Below, piece by piece: positions 1-8,368 of a stretch of DNA of 64,000 nt. Position 1 is the stretch's first letter. Each line of letters starts with the position of its first letter. The notes under the pieces are model-generated. The model saw nothing but the letters and a program-made list of their open reading frames with translations. It was not told where the DNA came from and made no database searches. The position numbers and the translations under genes are program-made. Origin of the DNA: Porphyromonadaceae bacterium UBA2751. Lineage in GTDB: Bacteria; Bacteroidota; Bacteroidia; Bacteroidales; Muribaculaceae. The stretch covers positions 52,055 to 116,054 of the forward strand of contig DEJJ01000028.1 in the NCBI GenBank assembly GCA_002353285.1, in the 5' to 3' direction.

Positions 1-1325
1 GGCTCGTCGGCAGGATAGTAGCCCACATAGCACTGCACATCACGCATCGAGCCCGATTTCACTGCGATGTGGGTGCTCAATGCAGTTTCCTTAATCACAT
101 CACCGATGCGTGCATTCACACCAATGCGAGGCATCAAGTCGACAAGGCGCAACTGCTTCGAGCCAAAGCGACGCGGTGCCATGTAGGTGAGCATGTCGGC
201 AAAGAACTGCACAGGAGCCTTATTGTTGCGTGCAAGGCCACTGCCATCGTACTGGAACTTGCCGCTGGCATCAAGGCCACGAGCTGTGAACAGGCTATCG
301 ATCACTGCCACACCCTCGCTGTCGATGGGTTCACGGCTGCTGTTGACAGCGATAGCTCGCAACAAGGCTTCGGTAAACATATTGTCGCTGCGCTCGAGCA
401 ATGAGGTGATAATGTCGGTGAGCACAGGCGATTTGTGAGTGAGCAGGTGCCAGCGCCCTGGACCTTGCTGGATATTACCATTGCCCAACTTGATACCCTC
501 ACGAGCTAACGTGTGGTTAAGACTATCGATGAGAAGAGCCTCGGGTGTGGGATTAGCCACATCGAAATAATAAGTGGTGTCGCTGGCAGTGCCTGTGAGC
601 ACAATAGCCGGATTGGCATACTCAAGAAGCACACCCACATTATCCTTACTGCCACTGCGCATGCGATTAATAATTTGCACGCCAGGCACATTGGGCTCAA
701 AGTGAGCATTGGCAATCGTGCCATCACCCTTGCCATCGAATACCAGTCGCATGCGGTTGTCGCAGTAGTTGAGTGCATGCACTCCCATGCCATAGTCCCA
801 AGCCAGGTCGTCGGCACACCAGTCGCCATTATAGGCAGGATAGTAATAACTCGACTTGTGGACAATCACTTTTCCATCAATTTGCTTAATGCCTTGCTTG
901 TGCAGTGTGGACACTATCTCATTCACAATGTCAAGATTCTCCTTGAAGTAGACCGACCCAAGCGTGGGATCACCTGCTCCCACTATCACCAGGTTGCCAC
1001 GCAGAGTGCTACCATGAATCTCGCCGTCAAGATACACGGGAGTGAGGAAGCTGAAGTCGGCCCCAAGCAACTCAAGAGCCGCCGCCGAGGTCACCGTCTT
1101 CATGGTCGAAGCTGTGATGCAAGCCATGTTGGCATTGCGGCTGCCCAAAGTCTTGCCAGTGTTGACATCAGCCACTATCACCCCCACCGAGCCATGCCTC
1201 ATGAGCGAGTCGTCGACAAAGCGGTCGATAGCCCGCTGAGTGCGTTGTGGAGTCACGTCTCTTGCCTGCACGCCCATTGCCAAGGTGGCTGCAAGCATTA
1301 TTGTGTATAATAGTTTATAATTCAT
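1..1325 (-). CDS. dacB: D-alanyl-D-alanine carboxypeptidase/endopeptidase, PBP4 type (peptidase S13), C-terminus cut by window edge
   Basis: Periplasmic S13 penicillin-binding protein that trims peptidoglycan cross-links and pentapeptides. Reading the minus strand from the ATG at 1325 gives 441 codons with no stop to the window edge, so the last few dozen residues are missing. A signal peptide is visible (residues 1-21, ending VQA). The three active-site motifs are present in order: STMK with nucleophile S73 and K76, SDN at about 313 (bases 381-389) and KSG at about 423 (bases 51-59). The long insert between motifs 1 and 2 is typical of the PBP4 class. It lies 39 bp after the HD-domain gene and is probably co-transcribed with it; no promoter of its own is seen. 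Confidence 0.93.
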   Translation of the reverse strand, partial: MNYKLLYTIMLAATLAMGVQARDVTPQRTQRAIDRFVDDSLMRHGSVGVIVADVNTGKTLGSRNANMACITASTMKTVTSAAALELLGADFSFLTPVYLDGEIHGSTLRGNLVIVGAGDPTLGSVYFKENLDIVNEIVSTLHKQGIKQIDGKVIVHKSSYYYPAYNGDWCADDLAWDYGMGVHALNYCDNRMRLVFDGKGDGTIANAHFEPNVPGVQIINRMRSGSKDNVGVLLEYANPAIVLTGTASDTTYYFDVANPTPEALLIDSLNHTLAREGIKLGNGNIQQGPGRWHLLTHKSPVLTDIITSLLERSDNMFTEALLRAIAVNSSREPIDSEGVAVIDSLFTARGLDASGKFQYDGSGLARNNKAPVQFFADMLTYMAPRRFGSKQLRLVDLMPRIGVNARIGDVIKETALSTHIAVKSGSMRDVQCYVGYYPADE

Positions 1326-1359
1326 AGTTATCAGTTATTAGTTCTTAGTTTTTAGTTGG
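1324..1359. repeat. short-word intergenic repeat (TAGTT units)
   Basis: The gap between the HD gene and dacB is almost entirely degenerate copies of AGTTAT/TAGTTCT/TAGTTTT. It is one of several stuttered-word gaps in the window. Confidence 0.6.
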
Positions 1360-1364
1360 TGGTT

Positions 1365-1991
1365 TTATTCATTGCCCCACTCCAGCAGGTTGGCAGCGAT
1401 GCCGTCGGCAAGGTTCACCAGTGAGCACAGTGGGTGCTCGTCGCGAGCGGTGTTGATGCATCGGTTCAGTTCATAGCTCTGCATGGGCAGGTCCCATGCT
1501 GCCATGTGCCACCTGATGGCAAGTAGCTCATCGTCATATATCTCCATGCCACTCATCAGGGCCAGCATTGCCGATTTCTCACCATGCCCCATCGGGAAGT
1601 TGCGATAGTCAATGTCGTAGCTCTCCACCTCACGCCACAGCCCGTCATCGCCCTTGCGCTTCTTGAGTGTGGGCACATAGATGTCGGCCTTGCAGATGTC
1701 GTGCAATAAGGTCGCGACTATCACACTTTCACGACTCAAGCGGCTTTCCAGGTCAGGATTCATGGCAATCACCATCTCGCGGAGCTTGAGACCCGCCTTG
1801 CATGTGTTGAGCGAGTGTTGCAGCAACCCGCCATCACTGTTAAGATGATGGTTTACACTTGCCGGTGCTGTGAAGAATCGCATCTTGCCATCATCGAGCA
1901 TGTCGACAAGATCGTCGATACCTTCCCGCCCTGTTGACTTGAGCAGGCTTATGAACTCAGCCTTGTTAGCTTCAATTTCTTGCTTATTCAT
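1365..1991 (-). CDS. HD-domain phosphohydrolase-like protein
   Basis: 208-residue cytosolic protein of the HD superfamily (metal-dependent phosphohydrolases acting on nucleotides or phosphoesters). Metal-ligand motifs visible: a His in QHSLN (about residue 58), the HD pair in LLHDICK (about 96-97), GHGEKSA (about 135) and a later His in IRWHMAAWD. The substrate cannot be read from sequence. It starts 24 bp after the upstream HExxH gene and 39 bp before dacB, suggesting a three-gene transcript. The length matches stand-alone HD proteins common in gut anaerobes. Confidence 0.8.
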   Translation of the reverse strand: MNKQEIEANKAEFISLLKSTGREGIDDLVDMLDDGKMRFFTAPASVNHHLNSDGGLLQHSLNTCKAGLKLREMVIAMNPDLESRLSRESVIVATLLHDICKADIYVPTLKKRKGDDGLWREVESYDIDYRNFPMGHGEKSAMLALMSGMEIYDDELLAIRWHMAAWDLPMQSYELNRCINTARDEHPLCSLVNLADGIAANLLEWGNE

Positions 1992-2015
1992 CGGTTTGTC
2001 ACCTTTTTTATATTA

Positions 2016-2384
2016 CTATTTATTTCTTTTTCTCTTGTTTTTTTCTCTTGTTTTATCCTTCTTCTTGCGTAGATATTTAACCCAGGCATAGTGCTTGCGA
2101 CGCTCCAGATAGTGCATGTCGTCCTCATGCCTGTAGGCCTCTCGCTCGAAGCCAATACTCAGGTAAGCATTATCCTTAGTGACCAGCCTTAGCAGCCACT
2201 CAATCAAGTAGATGAGATAGAAAGGCAGGTAGCCCAACTCACGCATTTGAGCGGTGTGGATGCGCTCGTGATTGATGAGTCGCTCACTCACATGCACGCC
2301 TGGATGCACAAAGAACACCCCAAACAGGTTGATCGCTGCATGACGCCGCAGCGGCGGCAGATATCGACTCCTTACTATCTTCAT
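2016..2384 (-). CDS. small HExxH-motif membrane-associated protein (putative metallopeptidase-like)
   Basis: 122 residues from the ATG at 2384. An upstream in-frame start at 2435 is rejected because a TATCTTTGC promoter box (2412-2420) lies between the two. The key motif is HERIH (HExxH, a zinc-binding signature) followed by TAQMRELGY and a hydrophobic segment (LPFYLIYLIEWLLRLV). A second acidic stretch (GFEREAYRHEDD) could give a third metal ligand. The C-terminal 20 residues are almost all Lys/Arg. Similar short HExxH proteins occur in Bacteroidales without known function, so protease activity is inference from one motif. Confidence 0.6.
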   Translation of the reverse strand: MKIVRSRYLPPLRRHAAINLFGVFFVHPGVHVSERLINHERIHTAQMRELGYLPFYLIYLIEWLLRLVTKDNAYLSIGFEREAYRHEDDMHYLERRKHYAWVKYLRKKKDKTREKNKRKRNK

Positions 2385-2411
2385 TCTCTCAACATCATTA
2401 TTTTTCAATCT

Positions 2412-2420
2412 GCAAAGATA
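2412..2420 (-). promoter_or_regulatory. -7 box TATCTTTGC for the HExxH/HD/dacB unit
   Basis: Matches the Bacteroidetes TAnnTTTGC -7 consensus on the minus strand. The -33 element is not convincing. It sits in the divergent gap with the LysO genes and rules out the start at 2435. Confidence 0.55.
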
Positions 2421-2463
2421 AATCAAAAAACGCAATTATTATGCCAATGAGCAAAACAATGTG

Positions 2464-2494
2464 TTGCCTGATTATTGTTTTTTATATATCTTTG
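2464..2494 (+). promoter_or_regulatory. promoter of the LysO gene pair
   Basis: TTG at 2464-2466, about 20 bp, then TATCTTTG around 2487-2494. This supports the ATG at 2506 over the in-frame GTG at 2461, and implies a very short leader. Confidence 0.6.
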
Positions 2495-2505
2495 TCCCAG
2501 CTTTT

Positions 2506-2784
2506 ATGTTACAAATCATTCTCATTATGGCGGCAGGCATTGCCGCAGGATGGCTACTGCGCAGACGCACATTCAAGTGGCTCGACACACTGCTCACTGT
2601 GCTTGTGTGGGCTTTGCTATTCTTCCTTGGCGTGGAAGCTGGCTTGAACCCGTCGGTGATTGCTGGCCTTAAAGAGTTGGGGGTCGAAGCACTGCTACTG
2701 GGCATTGCTGGCATTGCTGGCAGCATAGTGGCAGCCTGGGCTTTGTGGCGAGTGATCAAGCGCAAGGAAGGAGGTGACCAATGA
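2506..2784 (+). CDS. LysO-family transporter, N-terminal half (separate polypeptide)
   Basis: 92-residue membrane protein matching the N-terminal part of LysO (YbjE/DUF340), the inner-membrane L-lysine exporter that is one chain of about 300 residues in E. coli. Three hydrophobic segments are visible (MLQIILIMAAGIAAGW, LLTVLVWALLFFLGVEAG, a Gly/Ala-rich third). The FFLGVEAGL stretch corresponds to the conserved FFMGI region of the family. It ends in an ATGA overlap with the next gene, so the halves are translationally coupled and should assemble together. The GTG start at 2461 is rejected because it falls within the promoter. Confidence 0.8.
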   Translation: MLQIILIMAAGIAAGWLLRRRTFKWLDTLLTVLVWALLFFLGVEAGLNPSVIAGLKELGVEALLLGIAGIAGSIVAAWALWRVIKRKEGGDQ

Positions 2785-3383
2785 AGGGTAGCCTCGTGAT
2801 AGTGGCATTCTTCATCGCCGGCATCGTGATTGGAGTGCTCCACTTGCTGCCCGAGGCCAGTGGGATAGGCAATGTGAGCTATGTAACGCTGTGCGCCCTC
2901 ATCTTCCTGGTGGGCTTCATGATAGGCAACGATGCCAATATCTTCAAGAAGTTTCGCCGCCTCAACCGGCTTTACATGCTACTGCCCATAATGACCATTG
3001 TGGGCACGCTTGCAGGCTGCTCAATCGCCACACTGATGCTGCCCCACCGCTCGCTGAGCGAGTGCCTGGCAGTGGGGTCGGGAATGGGTTACTACTCGCT
3101 CTCGAGTGTGCTTATTACACAGAGCAAAGGCGCCGCCCTGGGCACTGTGGCACTACTTGCCAACATAGTGCGTGAAGTCATCACCCTGCTGGGAGCACCG
3201 CTCATGGTGAAGTGGTTTGGACCGCTCTCACCCATCTCGGTGGGCGGAGCCACCACAATGGACACGACACTGCCCATCATCACCAGCACCTGTGGCAAGG
3301 ATTTCGTTATCGTGTCGATATTTCATGGCTTCATCGTCGACTTCAGTGTGCCGCTGCTTGTCACAACGTTTTGCGAATTGTAA
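2781..3383 (+). CDS. lysO: LysO-family lysine exporter, C-terminal half
   Basis: 200-residue polytopic membrane protein corresponding to the conserved core of LysO: FLVGFMIGND, GSGMGYYSLSSVLIT, the ANIVREVITLLGAPL helix, GATTMDTTLPII and the final HGFIVDFSVPLLV. The role is L-lysine (or lysine-analogue) efflux across the inner membrane, by family. It overlaps the N-terminal-half gene by 4 bp. With 92 plus 200 residues the pair equals one full-length LysO. No lysine riboswitch was recognised upstream. Confidence 0.85.
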   Translation: MKGSLVIVAFFIAGIVIGVLHLLPEASGIGNVSYVTLCALIFLVGFMIGNDANIFKKFRRLNRLYMLLPIMTIVGTLAGCSIATLMLPHRSLSECLAVGSGMGYYSLSSVLITQSKGAALGTVALLANIVREVITLLGAPLMVKWFGPLSPISVGGATTMDTTLPIITSTCGKDFVIVSIFHGFIVDFSVPLLVTTFCEL

Positions 3384-3471
3384 TCAGCACAAAAAGCCAC
3401 CAAAGTCAAGAAAAAAACTACAAATGAAAAAAATGTAGTCAATATATAGCTATAATAAAATCTTTTTTTCC

Positions 3472-3479
3472 TAACTTTG
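3472..3479 (+). promoter_or_regulatory. -7 box TAACTTTG upstream of nnr
   Basis: Consensus -7 box about 105 bp before the nnr start; the -33 element is weak. The implied leader contains a 19-codon ORF (3490-3549, MKSGHFVVNKDDFLRWPSV). I cannot tell whether that ORF is translated. Confidence 0.4.
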
Positions 3480-3583
3480 TAGGTTCAAAATGAAAAGCGG
3501 CCATTTCGTTGTGAATAAGGATGATTTTTTGAGATGGCCAAGTGTGTGAAATGAAGTAAAAAAGATAAAACGAGTAACTTGAC

Positions 3584-5107
3584 ATGAAAATATTTACCAA
3601 CGAGGCACTTAGGAAGATTGACAGCGAGACAATCGCTGCCGACGGCATCACGCAGCTCGACCTCATGGAGCGAGCAGCATCGGCTGTCGCCTACGAGATA
3701 ATGGCGCGCTGGCGAGCATCACAGCGCATTATAATTTTTGCTGGACCTGGCAACAACGGTGGCGATGCTCTTGCAGTGGCACGCATCCTCTATGAGCAAG
3801 GCTACAGGCCCGAGGTGTTCCTGTTCAACATCACCCACCTGAGCGACTGCTGCGCCACCAACCGGCGTCGCCTTATTGAAATGGGCGACATCGACTTCAC
3901 CGAGGTTGTCGACCATTTCAACCCACCCGAACTGAGCGAGAGCGACGTGGTAATCGACGGCCTTTTCGGCTCAGGACTGCATTCACCGCTCAAGGGAGGC
4001 TACACCTCGCTGGTGCAGTATATCAATAATAGCGAGGCCTACATTGTGGCCATCGACATGCCATCAGGCCTGTTCTGTGAGTGGAACGAGGGCAGCGACC
4101 GCCGCAACATCATCCGCGCCGACCTCACTCTCACCTTTGCCAGCAAGCGCTTGTCGTTCTTCTTTGCCGAGAATGCCGAGTTCATAGGCGAGTGCGTGGT
4201 GCTCGACATCGAGCTCAACAGCCGCGCCATTGCCACAACTGCAGCCGACTACTATCTCGTTGAGAAAGAAGATGTGCGCGAGATGCTGCAACCACTCGAT
4301 CCCTTTATCAATAAATACGACAACGGCACACTCTACCTCATCGCCGGCAGTTACGGTATGATGGGAGCCGCAATACTCGCGGCACGTGGTGCTCAACGCA
4401 TTGGAGCAGGACTTGTCACTGTACATGGACCTGCCAGTGCCAATACCATCATGCAGTCGTCATGCCCCGAAGCACTCTTTGAGGCCGATGCCAGCGACAT
4501 CTGCACCACCTCAATCAACTGCAAGCATCGCTTCAGTGTCATAGCACTTGGGCCTGGCATAGGCACCAGCGACGAGACCATCGATGCCGTCGACCATTTC
4601 CTCAAGAACTACCGCAAGCCATGCCTGCTTGATGCCGATGCACTCAACTGCATTGCCAAGCGGCCCATGCTGCTGCGAAGCATCCCCAAGGGATCAATCA
4701 TCACGCCTCACACGGGTGAGTTTGACCGATTGTTCCGCCGCAGCGTAGCCGACGGCCTAACCGACGAAGAGCGACTCAAGCGTGCCATCAGTGCCTCTAA
4801 GACCTACAACATCACCATCGTTCTCAAGGGCCACTACACCATGACAGTGAGGCCCGACGGCAAGGTCTACATTAACAGCAGCGGCAATCCTGGAATGGCC
4901 ACAGCTGGCAGTGGAGATGTGCTCACAGGTATCATCTCGGGACTCATCTCTCAAGGTTATTCCCCCGACACCAGCGTGTGGATGGGTGTGTTCATTCATG
5001 GTCATGCAGGCGACTTGGCAGCAGCCAAGCACGGCGAGCAGAGCCTCATTGCCAGCGACATCATCGACAACCTGGGCGCAGCCATTGTCGACATCAAGCG
5101 ACAGTGA
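3584..5107 (+). CDS. nnr: bifunctional NAD(P)H-hydrate epimerase / ADP-dependent dehydratase
   Basis: 507-residue fused repair enzyme. The N-terminal YjeF_N (NnrE) domain (about 1-215) epimerises R- and S-NAD(P)HX, and the C-terminal NnrD domain (about 225-507) dehydrates S-NAD(P)HX with ADP. Visible motifs: GPGNNGGDALAVAR in the Rossmann epimerase, VVIDGLFGSGL, then AGSYGMMGAAILAARGA, LGPGIGTSD, LLDADALN, ITPHTGEFDRLF, and the phosphate-binding NPGMATAGSGDVLTG loop. The length is usual for the fused family. It appears to be a single transcription unit with a leader of about 100 nt. Confidence 0.95.
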   Translation: MKIFTNEALRKIDSETIAADGITQLDLMERAASAVAYEIMARWRASQRIIIFAGPGNNGGDALAVARILYEQGYRPEVFLFNITHLSDCCATNRRRLIEMGDIDFTEVVDHFNPPELSESDVVIDGLFGSGLHSPLKGGYTSLVQYINNSEAYIVAIDMPSGLFCEWNEGSDRRNIIRADLTLTFASKRLSFFFAENAEFIGECVVLDIELNSRAIATTAADYYLVEKEDVREMLQPLDPFINKYDNGTLYLIAGSYGMMGAAILAARGAQRIGAGLVTVHGPASANTIMQSSCPEALFEADASDICTTSINCKHRFSVIALGPGIGTSDETIDAVDHFLKNYRKPCLLDADALNCIAKRPMLLRSIPKGSIITPHTGEFDRLFRRSVADGLTDEERLKRAISASKTYNITIVLKGHYTMTVRPDGKVYINSSGNPGMATAGSGDVLTGIISGLISQGYSPDTSVWMGVFIHGHAGDLAAAKHGEQSLIASDIIDNLGAAIVDIKRQ

Positions 5108-5424
5108 TATCAACCACATTTGGCACATCCATGGCATGAAATCAGCCATGTCAAGAGATGGTATTTTAAGTTAAAAAATGTAATTTGTTTTACTTTTGAG
5201 ATAACGAAGTTTAAAAAGCAAAACACCCACAGCCATAGTCATAACGGTGGATGTGATAAATTGTAAGTAAAAATCATTTACATCAGTAAATGTTACAGAA
5301 CGTCAAGGGAGGTTGCTCAAGTGGAGCAGTCTCCCTAATTTTGCACCATCAAAACACAATTACATGGCACATTCACAAGCGTGTATTGGTTTACACAGGT
5401 GCCACCGAACAAATAATTAGAGTA
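5108..5424. other. 317-bp gap with the C40 peptidase promoter, no gene
   Basis: AT-rich gap between nnr and the C40 peptidase. It contains one good promoter (TTG at 5313, TAATTTTGC at 5336-5344) and a weaker TACTTTTG box near 5190. No ORF with coding character or clear hairpin was seen. Confidence 0.5.
5313..5344 (+). promoter_or_regulatory. promoter of the C40 peptidase gene
   Basis: TTG (5313-5315), 20 bp, TAATTTTGC (5336-5344): a near-perfect Bacteroidetes promoter. The leader to the ATG at 5425 is about 75 nt. Confidence 0.7.
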
Positions 5425-6024
5425 ATGAAGTTTATCACAAAATTTTTTATTTACACATTATTAATTTCATCAGCATCACTAAGTGCATGGGGAGAGAACC
5501 CTAATCCCGAGATGGCCCCTGCAAGCACCACCACTACCCTTATAAAGAACTACGCATCGCAATCGCAAGTGAGCGACCTGCTTTCCTATGCCAAACAATT
5601 TCGTGGCGTGCCCTATCGCCGTGGCGCAATGAGCCCACGAGGCTTTGACTGCTCGGGGTTCACGAGCTACGTGTACAAGGAGTTTGGCTACCAGCTCAAC
5701 CGCACCGCAGGTGGACAGTTGAGCAATGGCACACGCGTGGAGCGCAGTGAGCTGAAGCCAGGCGACTTAGTGTTTTTTGGCGGTCGTGGCGGAGGTCGCC
5801 GCATAGGTCATGTGGGCATAGTGACTAAGGTTGACGACAATGGCCACGATTTCACCTTCATTCATGCTTCGTGCAGCAAGGGCATCACCGAGAGCCACTC
5901 GAGCGAGAGCTACTACAAGGTGAGATACCGCAATGCTTGCCGCGTGATGAAAGAGAACGTTGCTCCCATGATACCAATCAGGACAAGTGGCCTAGACATT
6001 GCCAGCTTCACAGCCGACCGATAA
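5425..6024 (+). CDS. secreted NlpC/P60 (C40) peptidoglycan peptidase
   Basis: 199 residues from the ATG at 5425; an in-frame extension back to 5290 runs through the promoter and is rejected. N-terminal signal peptide (MKFITKFFIYTLLISSASLSAWG). Catalytic Cys76 lies in GFDCSGFTSYVY, His129 in IGHVGIV, and a third polar residue His147 in FIHAS. This is the complete NlpC/P60 triad pattern of gamma-D-glutamyl-diaminopimelate endopeptidases that cut stem peptides. There is no SH3 or LysM binding domain, so it is a minimal periplasmic hydrolase. It is followed by a convergent hairpin. Confidence 0.9.
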   Translation: MKFITKFFIYTLLISSASLSAWGENPNPEMAPASTTTTLIKNYASQSQVSDLLSYAKQFRGVPYRRGAMSPRGFDCSGFTSYVYKEFGYQLNRTAGGQLSNGTRVERSELKPGDLVFFGGRGGGRRIGHVGIVTKVDDNGHDFTFIHASCSKGITESHSSESYYKVRYRNACRVMKENVAPMIPIRTSGLDIASFTADR

Positions 6025-6070
6025 TATAATAAAGGTAGAGTTAAGAGTTTAGACAAAACGAGTAAAGACG

Positions 6071-6115
6071 ACAGGAGCGACAAGCTACACACATGATGGT
6101 GCTTGTCGCTCCTGT
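6071..6115. terminator. 15-bp perfect hairpin between convergent genes
   Basis: ACAGGAGCGACAAGC (6071-6085) pairs with GCTTGTCGCTCCTGT (6101-6115) around a 15-nt loop. It lies between the 3' ends of the C40 peptidase and the ATPase genes. There is no strong T tract on either side, so termination is inferred from position. Confidence 0.55.
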
Positions 6116-6131
6116 GATTACGTAGCCCAGG

Positions 6132-7733
6132 TCAATCTTTGGCTAATGCTTGAGTCTCGGTAATAGGCTCGTCGAGACCGAAGCAGTGCTTGATAGCATC
6201 GCGGATGGCTGCAGCCTCACGACTGTTGCCCTTGAGAATTTTAAGCACCGTTTTCACATATTCCTCACGGCTCTTGAGGCCCAAGAGACCTGCCACTCCA
6301 CTCTGTGTGAGCATCAGCTTTTGGTTATAGACTCGAAGCACCTCGGCATAGTTCTTCTTTTGGACATAGACGTGAAATTCGCGGCACAGCATCTCGTAGA
6401 TGCCGCGAGGGTTTATCTCGTTGACGAGGTCGATCATGTGATCCTCGAGTGCACTGATGTTGCGGAACTTCATGTCGACACGCAACTCCACATCGTGCTT
6501 GACGCGGTGGCGCGTGTGCTGCAATGCTTGTTGCTTGATTTCGTTGTCGAAGTTTTTAATCACAGCCCTGCTGGCGCTCAGGAACACGTCGTTCTCATTC
6601 TTGTGCCGATAGCGTGCCACCGCTCGAATCACCCCTTCGAGCATGAGAATGTTCTCAATCTCGGCAACGTTAGGCACCAATATCTTTTTCTTGCGGAGGT
6701 ACTCCACCTCCTTGTCGTCGCGACGGTCGCGATCGACAATTCCCCAGCTGTCGAGGTGATGCAATGATTCCAAGCCATTGAATGAGCGCACACTCTCAAT
6801 CACCTTGTTGCAGCTGCCCAGAGGCTTGATGGAGTAGTCGGGGAAGACGAGGGCATAGAGCCTAGAGTCGATGCTGTGCTCCTCGTCGCCCTCAACAAAG
6901 AGTACAGGCTTGCGTGTGCCCAGCAGGTCGATGTAGAGGCTGTCGCTCAGGTTATTGCTCGACTGCAGCACCTCGTAGTCCCAAGAGAGTTGCTCGGGGT
7001 TGAAATCCTTGACCCAGATACACTTGTTGTCGATGCGCGAGTTGGCAAAGTCCACATCGTGAGTGCTGTAGACGAAAGTGCAGTCGGGTCGCATCTCTTC
7101 GATGACGTTCCACAGAGTCTGCATGATAGAAGGATGAATGAATGTCTCGGGGTCGTCGACGAATATCACAGCGTCGTCCATGGCATAGAGCACGACGCCC
7201 AGATAGTAGAGGACAGCCTTCTCGCCATCGCTCAAGCGCAGCGAGGAATATTTGTCGGATTGACCTTCGGTAGTGAAAAGCAGCTTGCCGTTTTCACGCA
7301 GAATCTTGTTTTTTGGGAAAACCTCTTGCCACATCTTCACCACCTTGTCGAGCTTAGTCTTTGGGAACTCCATGTCCTCCTTCATGAGCTGATGAGCCTT
7401 GAAGTTCATCAAACTTCGAAACTCATCAATCATCATCACGTAGGTGAGCTTATCAAACTCACTCTTAGCCGTGTTGACAACTTGCTGCATGTTTTGGTTG
7501 AGCTTGTCGAACCGCTCACTGATAGAGCCCTTGTAGCGCTGCTCCTCGTGCTCAACGGGGAAAAGCGCACGCAGCGCCGAGATGCGGAAAGCCAAGTCGC
7601 CACACTGCTCCACCAGCTTGTTGACGAAGCGAGTTTTGCCAGCACCGTTAGCACCAATGATTGTTACCTGACGCGCCTCGCGCAATATCTCGCCCTTGGC
7701 TCCATTTATTTTGTTAGGTAATAATAAGTCCAT
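6132..7733 (-). CDS. AAA/ABC-type ATPase fused to DUF4435 (TOPRIM-like) domain; PARIS/OLD-like candidate defence protein
   Basis: 533-residue cytosolic protein with two modules. The ATPase (1 to about 265) shows Walker A GANGAGKT (27-34), signature LSDGEK (167-172), Walker B AVIFVDDPE (about 188-196) and H-loop STHD (223-226), as in SMC/OLD-like AAA_15/21 ATPases. The C-terminal half carries DUF4435 hallmarks: LFVEGDEE (acidic TOPRIM motif, about 278-285), GIVDRDRRD (about 331) and VAEIENILML (about 356). ATPase plus DUF4435 is the AriA/AriB pairing of PARIS anti-phage systems, where fused versions are known. No partner gene is adjacent; the upstream neighbour is a small secreted protein behind a terminator. 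It could also be a housekeeping ATPase. Function is inference. Confidence 0.75.
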   Translation of the reverse strand: MDLLLPNKINGAKGEILREARQVTIIGANGAGKTRFVNKLVEQCGDLAFRISALRALFPVEHEEQRYKGSISERFDKLNQNMQQVVNTAKSEFDKLTYVMMIDEFRSLMNFKAHQLMKEDMEFPKTKLDKVVKMWQEVFPKNKILRENGKLLFTTEGQSDKYSSLRLSDGEKAVLYYLGVVLYAMDDAVIFVDDPETFIHPSIMQTLWNVIEEMRPDCTFVYSTHDVDFANSRIDNKCIWVKDFNPEQLSWDYEVLQSSNNLSDSLYIDLLGTRKPVLFVEGDEEHSIDSRLYALVFPDYSIKPLGSCNKVIESVRSFNGLESLHHLDSWGIVDRDRRDDKEVEYLRKKKILVPNVAEIENILMLEGVIRAVARYRHKNENDVFLSASRAVIKNFDNEIKQQALQHTRHRVKHDVELRVDMKFRNISALEDHMIDLVNEINPRGIYEMLCREFHVYVQKKNYAEVLRVYNQKLMLTQSGVAGLLGLKSREEYVKTVLKILKGNSREAAAIRDAIKHCFGLDEPITETQALAKD

Positions 7734-7770
7734 AGTATTAATTGCGAAATTTCTTTTTCAGCATGTAAAA

Positions 7771-7816
7771 ATAGAAAAATCTTGCGGCATTACCAAAAAA
7801 AAGCCGCAAGATTTAG
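7771..7816 (-). terminator. intrinsic terminator after the 130-aa secreted protein gene
   Basis: A 12-bp stem (AAATCTTGCGGC / GCCGCAAGATTT, arms 7777-7788 and 7803-7814) is followed on the minus strand by a T-rich run. It separates the small secreted protein gene from the ATPase gene. Confidence 0.7.
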
Positions 7817-7864
7817 ATTTTTCGCTTAAAATGTCCTCAAATGGATGCCGTTAGTTCAGGCACA

Positions 7865-8257
7865 TCAGCGATAGAAGTAGTAAGCTCTACCACTCGATGT
7901 AACTGACTTAACAGTGTTACGGTCCACTTGTGATATTTTAACTTTCATCTTGGTGTAGCGTCCATTTTTTTGGCCACCACCCGAAACCACAAGATACCCA
8001 CCTTGAGCTTTGCCAGTGAGCGTGAAAAACTGATGGTTGTAGCCATTGTAGCTCTCGCCAAAAATCACAGTAGCACGGCCTGTGCTTGGATTGTAATTTA
8101 TCGTCAAGTACTCACCACCATACTGGCCCACATTCTTGTAATAAGTACCATTCATGCTCCCACTCACTTTTGCATTGGCACTTGGCGCAACCATCATCGC
8201 CATCATTGCAACCACCAACACTGTGAGCAAACCTCCAAAAAGTCTCTTTGTCTTCAT
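7865..8257 (-). CDS. small secreted protein of unknown function
   Basis: 130 residues with a clear signal peptide (MKTKRLFGGLLTVLVVAMMA..., cleavage near SANA-KV). The mature part (about 100 residues) is rich in Gly, Tyr and Ser and looks beta-stranded, with regular hydrophobic/Gly alternation (GGEYLTINYN, GGYLVVSGGG). It ends in YYFYR. No family is recognised. It has its own downstream terminator, so it is probably monocistronic; no clear promoter was seen in the 111-bp upstream gap. A small secreted beta-sandwich is the most that can be said. Confidence 0.65.
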   Translation of the reverse strand: MKTKRLFGGLLTVLVVAMMAMMVAPSANAKVSGSMNGTYYKNVGQYGGEYLTINYNPSTGRATVIFGESYNGYNHQFFTLTGKAQGGYLVVSGGGQKNGRYTKMKVKISQVDRNTVKSVTSSGRAYYFYR

Positions 8258-8368
8258 AAGCTTAATAGTTTTTTTGTTAATAATAATTAGTTATTTCTTA
8301 TTTACAACTAAGTTAATATCTTAGTTGCTCCCCAAAAAAACAACAGTATATTGTCTTTGGGTAATATA

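Noticed and set aside
2781..3383. LysO split as a pseudogene
   Set aside because: Both halves have intact conserved motifs, an ATGA overlap and a promoter, so a functional two-gene form is more likely.
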